Made by a program: the position numbers and the translations under genes
Notes under the pieces: model-generated
The model's database searches: none
Seen by the model: only the letters and a program-made list of their open reading frames with translations
What the model was told of the DNA's origin: nothing
NCBI GenBank assembly: GCA_001897855.1
Contig: MKUO01000007.1
Span: 1-64,000 of the forward strand
DNA: 64,000 nt
Source: Bacteroidetes bacterium 43-93
GTDB taxonomy: Bacteria > Bacteroidota > Bacteroidia > Chitinophagales > Chitinophagaceae
Direction: 5' to 3'
In this document: positions 62,099-64,000 of the stretch, in pieces
Position numbering within the stretch: the stretch's first letter is position 1
Layout: every line of letters starts with the position of its first letter

Positions 62099-62857
62099 CT
62101 ACAAACCTGAGAAATAATCATAGCCTCTTTCTGCCCAATAGTCTGCAGGCTTATCGTTACTAAAGCTAATAGTACCAATACGTTTTAGATGCTTGATGCC
62201 GTATTTAACAGGTATAATAAGCCTTAGCGGGTGACCATGCTCCTGCGGGAGCGGTGCGCCATTTACTTCGTAGGCCAGGATAGTTTGTTCCTGCATAGCG
62301 CTGGGCATATCTATGCCTACATAATATTGCTTGTCGGGCGTCTGTAGCCCTACATAGTTCATGGCCGACTCGGCAGTGAGATCAAAAGCCTTAACAAAAT
62401 CACTGAAGCGTACACCACCCCAATGAGATACCTGGCTCCAGCCCTCGATGCATTTAAAATCAAAGATCACTTCCGTTTTAGGCAATGCTTTCAATTGATC
62501 CAGGCTTATTGATAAAGACGCTCCCTGCGGGCGTACTACTTTCAGTATCCAGTTGTCTGTTGCATCGTCGAGGCCCACATGGCCATTTACACGTACATTC
62601 TTTGCCGCTTCGCTAACACTATATTCTTTTGCCTTCCGTCCTTTGCTGAATGTATTGCCAAATATTTTCTCATTTACATCCAAGCCCTTGCGCAGTGTCT
62701 TCTGCACGCCATCTTTATAAGATTCTTTGCGCAACACCTTCCAGATACCAAAGCCTATAACATCGAGTGCTACGAGTGTACCCAGGGATAACAAGGTCCG
62801 CCGCGTTATCTTCTGCTCTATGGTGAGCGGCTCTTTTTTCTTAGGCGCTTTGCTCAT
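62099..62857 (-). CDS. Molybdopterin-dependent oxidoreductase (sulfite oxidase/MsrP fold)
   Basis: 252 residues. N-terminal twin-arginine-type signal or anchor (TRRTLLSLG, Arg19-Arg20) followed by a hydrophobic stretch to about 41. The Mo-ligating cysteine is Cys136 in DFKCIEGWSQVSHWGGV. The sequence ends ISFSNDKPADYWAERGYDYF. Periplasmic, substrate unknown; related MsrP repairs oxidised methionines in the envelope. Overlaps the cytochrome b gene by 17 bases, so they form one redox unit. Confidence 0.88.
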   Translation of the reverse strand: MSKAPKKKEPLTIEQKITRRTLLSLGTLVALDVIGFGIWKVLRKESYKDGVQKTLRKGLDVNEKIFGNTFSKGRKAKEYSVSEAAKNVRVNGHVGLDDATDNWILKVVRPQGASLSISLDQLKALPKTEVIFDFKCIEGWSQVSHWGGVRFSDFVKAFDLTAESAMNYVGLQTPDKQYYVGIDMPSAMQEQTILAYEVNGAPLPQEHGHPLRLIIPVKYGIKHLKRIGTISFSNDKPADYWAERGYDYFSGL

Positions 62858-63542
62858 ACGTTTCGTTTGTAGTAGTAGGTAATGGATCAGGATCGTTTAC
62901 TACTTCGAAGCCGGCAACCATGCCGCGAAAATTGTTCCATCCTGTTTTGATGACCTGGAATATATGTACCAGAAAAAAGAGACAATAACCTATGACCAAT
63001 ATAAAATGCTCGAGGCGCGCAGCTTCATAGCCACCGCAGAGTGCGCAGAGCCAGTTGAGCTGCACCGGCTTGTAGATGGCAAAACCGGTAATTACAGAGC
63101 CCATGCCCATGAATATGATGGCCGTATAGGCAATCCGCTGGGCGGCATTATATTTATCAAACGAGGGCTGTTCTTTGCGCAGATGCAGATCATACAGCAC
63201 TACCTGCCATGCCTCTCGGAATGATGTGCGTTCGGGCCAGAGATGCCGCCATTCGCCCGAGACGAGTGTATAAGCCACGTACAGTATCCCGTTAAGTATA
63301 AAGGCCCACATAAACAGGAAATGGTAAGCCATGCCCTCGGCCAGGTGATGGGGAATACCTAACGATTGGTACAGCCCTTTGGGGAAGAATTTAAAAACCG
63401 TTGTTTTACCAATGCTGATATGGTATACATCGTGTGCCCAGTATATCAGCAGTCCGCTCCATATCATAATGGTAAGCATGGGAAAGTTGACCCAGTGAAA
63501 CCAGCGTATGGCAAGATGATGTTTGGGGACAATTCGCTTCAT
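62841..63542 (-). CDS. Cytochrome b/b6-type membrane subunit
   Basis: 233 residues with four or five transmembrane helices and heme-type histidines: AIRWFHWVNFPMLTI, HHLAEGMAYHFLF and LEHFILVIGYCLFFLVHIFQVI. It resembles the Ni,Fe-hydrogenase/formate-dehydrogenase cytochrome b family rather than MsrQ. Likely carries electrons from the quinone pool to the molybdopterin protein encoded next (17-base overlap). Confidence 0.86.
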   Translation of the reverse strand: MKRIVPKHHLAIRWFHWVNFPMLTIMIWSGLLIYWAHDVYHISIGKTTVFKFFPKGLYQSLGIPHHLAEGMAYHFLFMWAFILNGILYVAYTLVSGEWRHLWPERTSFREAWQVVLYDLHLRKEQPSFDKYNAAQRIAYTAIIFMGMGSVITGFAIYKPVQLNWLCALCGGYEAARLEHFILVIGYCLFFLVHIFQVIKTGWNNFRGMVAGFEVVNDPDPLPTTTNETYEQSA

Positions 63543-63637
63543 GGGCTGCCTTTTGAAGAATATATACTTACAAAATACCCATTTGGTTTCTTAATATATT
63601 GTCTTTTACCAGACAATTGGCCGATGCCACAGAATAT

Positions 63638-64000
63638 TTACGAAGTATGTGCTACGCAAATAGGTGTATGCAATACCTGGAACTTCATAGAATTGGCAAT
63701 AAAACAATGCGCATGTGCCTCATCGTGTAGTTCCATAGCCCTTGGTATCATCTCCTCATCTGTAACGGTTACAACAGGGTTCAGCATCACCTCTTCGAAA
63801 TAGCCACCACCGGTATCTGTTTGTAACATGCGTCCTGTGGGATTATCTGCATAGTGCGTAACAATAATACCTGCATCTGCACACAAATGCAGGTACCACA
63901 GCATATGGCAACTGGATAAGGATGCAAGCAACATATCTTCCGGATTATGCTTAGTGACATCTCCACGAAAAGGGGCATCAGAAGAACATTCAATATCCGG
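63638..64000 (-). CDS. OsmC-family peroxiredoxin (partial, 5' end outside window)
   Basis: The open frame runs off the window end; 120 residues are present, beginning PDIECSSDAPFRGDVTKHNP. The first catalytic cysteine is in LLASLSSCHMLWYL and the second in HDEAHAHCFIANS, the OsmC/Ohr pattern of a thiol-dependent reductase of organic hydroperoxides. The methionine at 63934 is internal. Located 95 bases upstream of the cytochrome b gene on the same strand, adding to a redox-related cluster. Confidence 0.87.
   Translation of the reverse strand, partial: PDIECSSDAPFRGDVTKHNPEDMLLASLSSCHMLWYLHLCADAGIIVTHYADNPTGRMLQTDTGGGYFEEVMLNPVVTVTDEEMIPRAMELHDEAHAHCFIANSMKFQVLHTPICVAHTS

Overview
The window is chromosomal DNA of a Bacteroidota bacterium, most likely Chitinophagales/Chitinophagaceae (the rank below phylum is inference). 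Direct signs are type IX secretion (T9SS) C-terminal sorting domains on three proteins, a GLPGLI-family protein, an outer-membrane barrel protein with a carboxypeptidase-like N-terminal domain, many Cys-Lys-Lys lipoproteins, two DUF3667 proteins, a GEVED-domain family, and the Bacteroidota -7 promoter element TAnnTTTG, found as an exact match in front of at least twelve genes. No insertion sequence, phage, CRISPR array or rRNA was seen. There is one tRNA gene (His).

Layout. 1-9.4 kb: end of one T9SS protein, a GEVED/T9SS surface protein, murI, an orphan 2-oxoacid:ferredoxin oxidoreductase beta subunit, a polysaccharide flippase, an AraC regulator and a T9SS protein with duplicated DUF4394. 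9.4-17 kb: two coupled DUF3667 membrane proteins, a YfiT/DinB thiol transferase, a small membrane protein, a PlsC acyltransferase, the ATPase YchF and CTP synthase. 17-24.6 kb: outer-membrane barrel plus GLPGLI protein, an AT-rich pair of secreted proteins (one with a CxxC motif), an OmpA-like protein and a trans-sulfuration enzyme. 24.6-31 kb: membrane glycosyltransferase, ruvB, then a coupled minus-strand run gcvH-vanZ-heptose kinase-nucleotidyltransferase-glycosyltransferase. 31-37.3 kb: second GEVED/T9SS protein and the large B12-dependent ribonucleotide reductase, whose upstream region carries two perfect DnaA boxes in a 22-bp direct repeat. 37.3-40.6 kb: a run of small lipoproteins and a GreA-like protein. 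40.6-49 kb: clpC, STAS protein plus ribonuclease Z, thioredoxin-like membrane protein, outer-membrane barrel, tRNA-His, a response regulator/histidine kinase pair, a DUF3127 protein. 49-57.8 kb: DUF4836 and propeller lipoproteins, S4 RNA-binding protein, purN-dps, arfB, an AAA+ chelatase-like ATPase, a secreted HExxH protein. 57.8-64 kb: arsC-like gene, a succinyl/acetoacetyl-CoA transferase operon interrupted by a frameshifted four-helix-bundle gene, a 53-residue ORF, GNAT, a secreted erythromycin-esterase-like protein, a molybdopterin oxidoreductase with its cytochrome b, and a partial OsmC gene.

Most of the window is housekeeping and cell-envelope content. The observations most worth following are the paired DnaA boxes in front of nrdJ, the broken four-helix-bundle gene inside the CoA-transferase operon, the very short predicted leaders of purN and the AraC gene, a histidine kinase that begins at what looks like the tail of a Y_Y_Y sensor domain, and a secreted putative metalloprotease without an obvious family. 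No single locus here could be shown to be a wholly new system from sequence alone.
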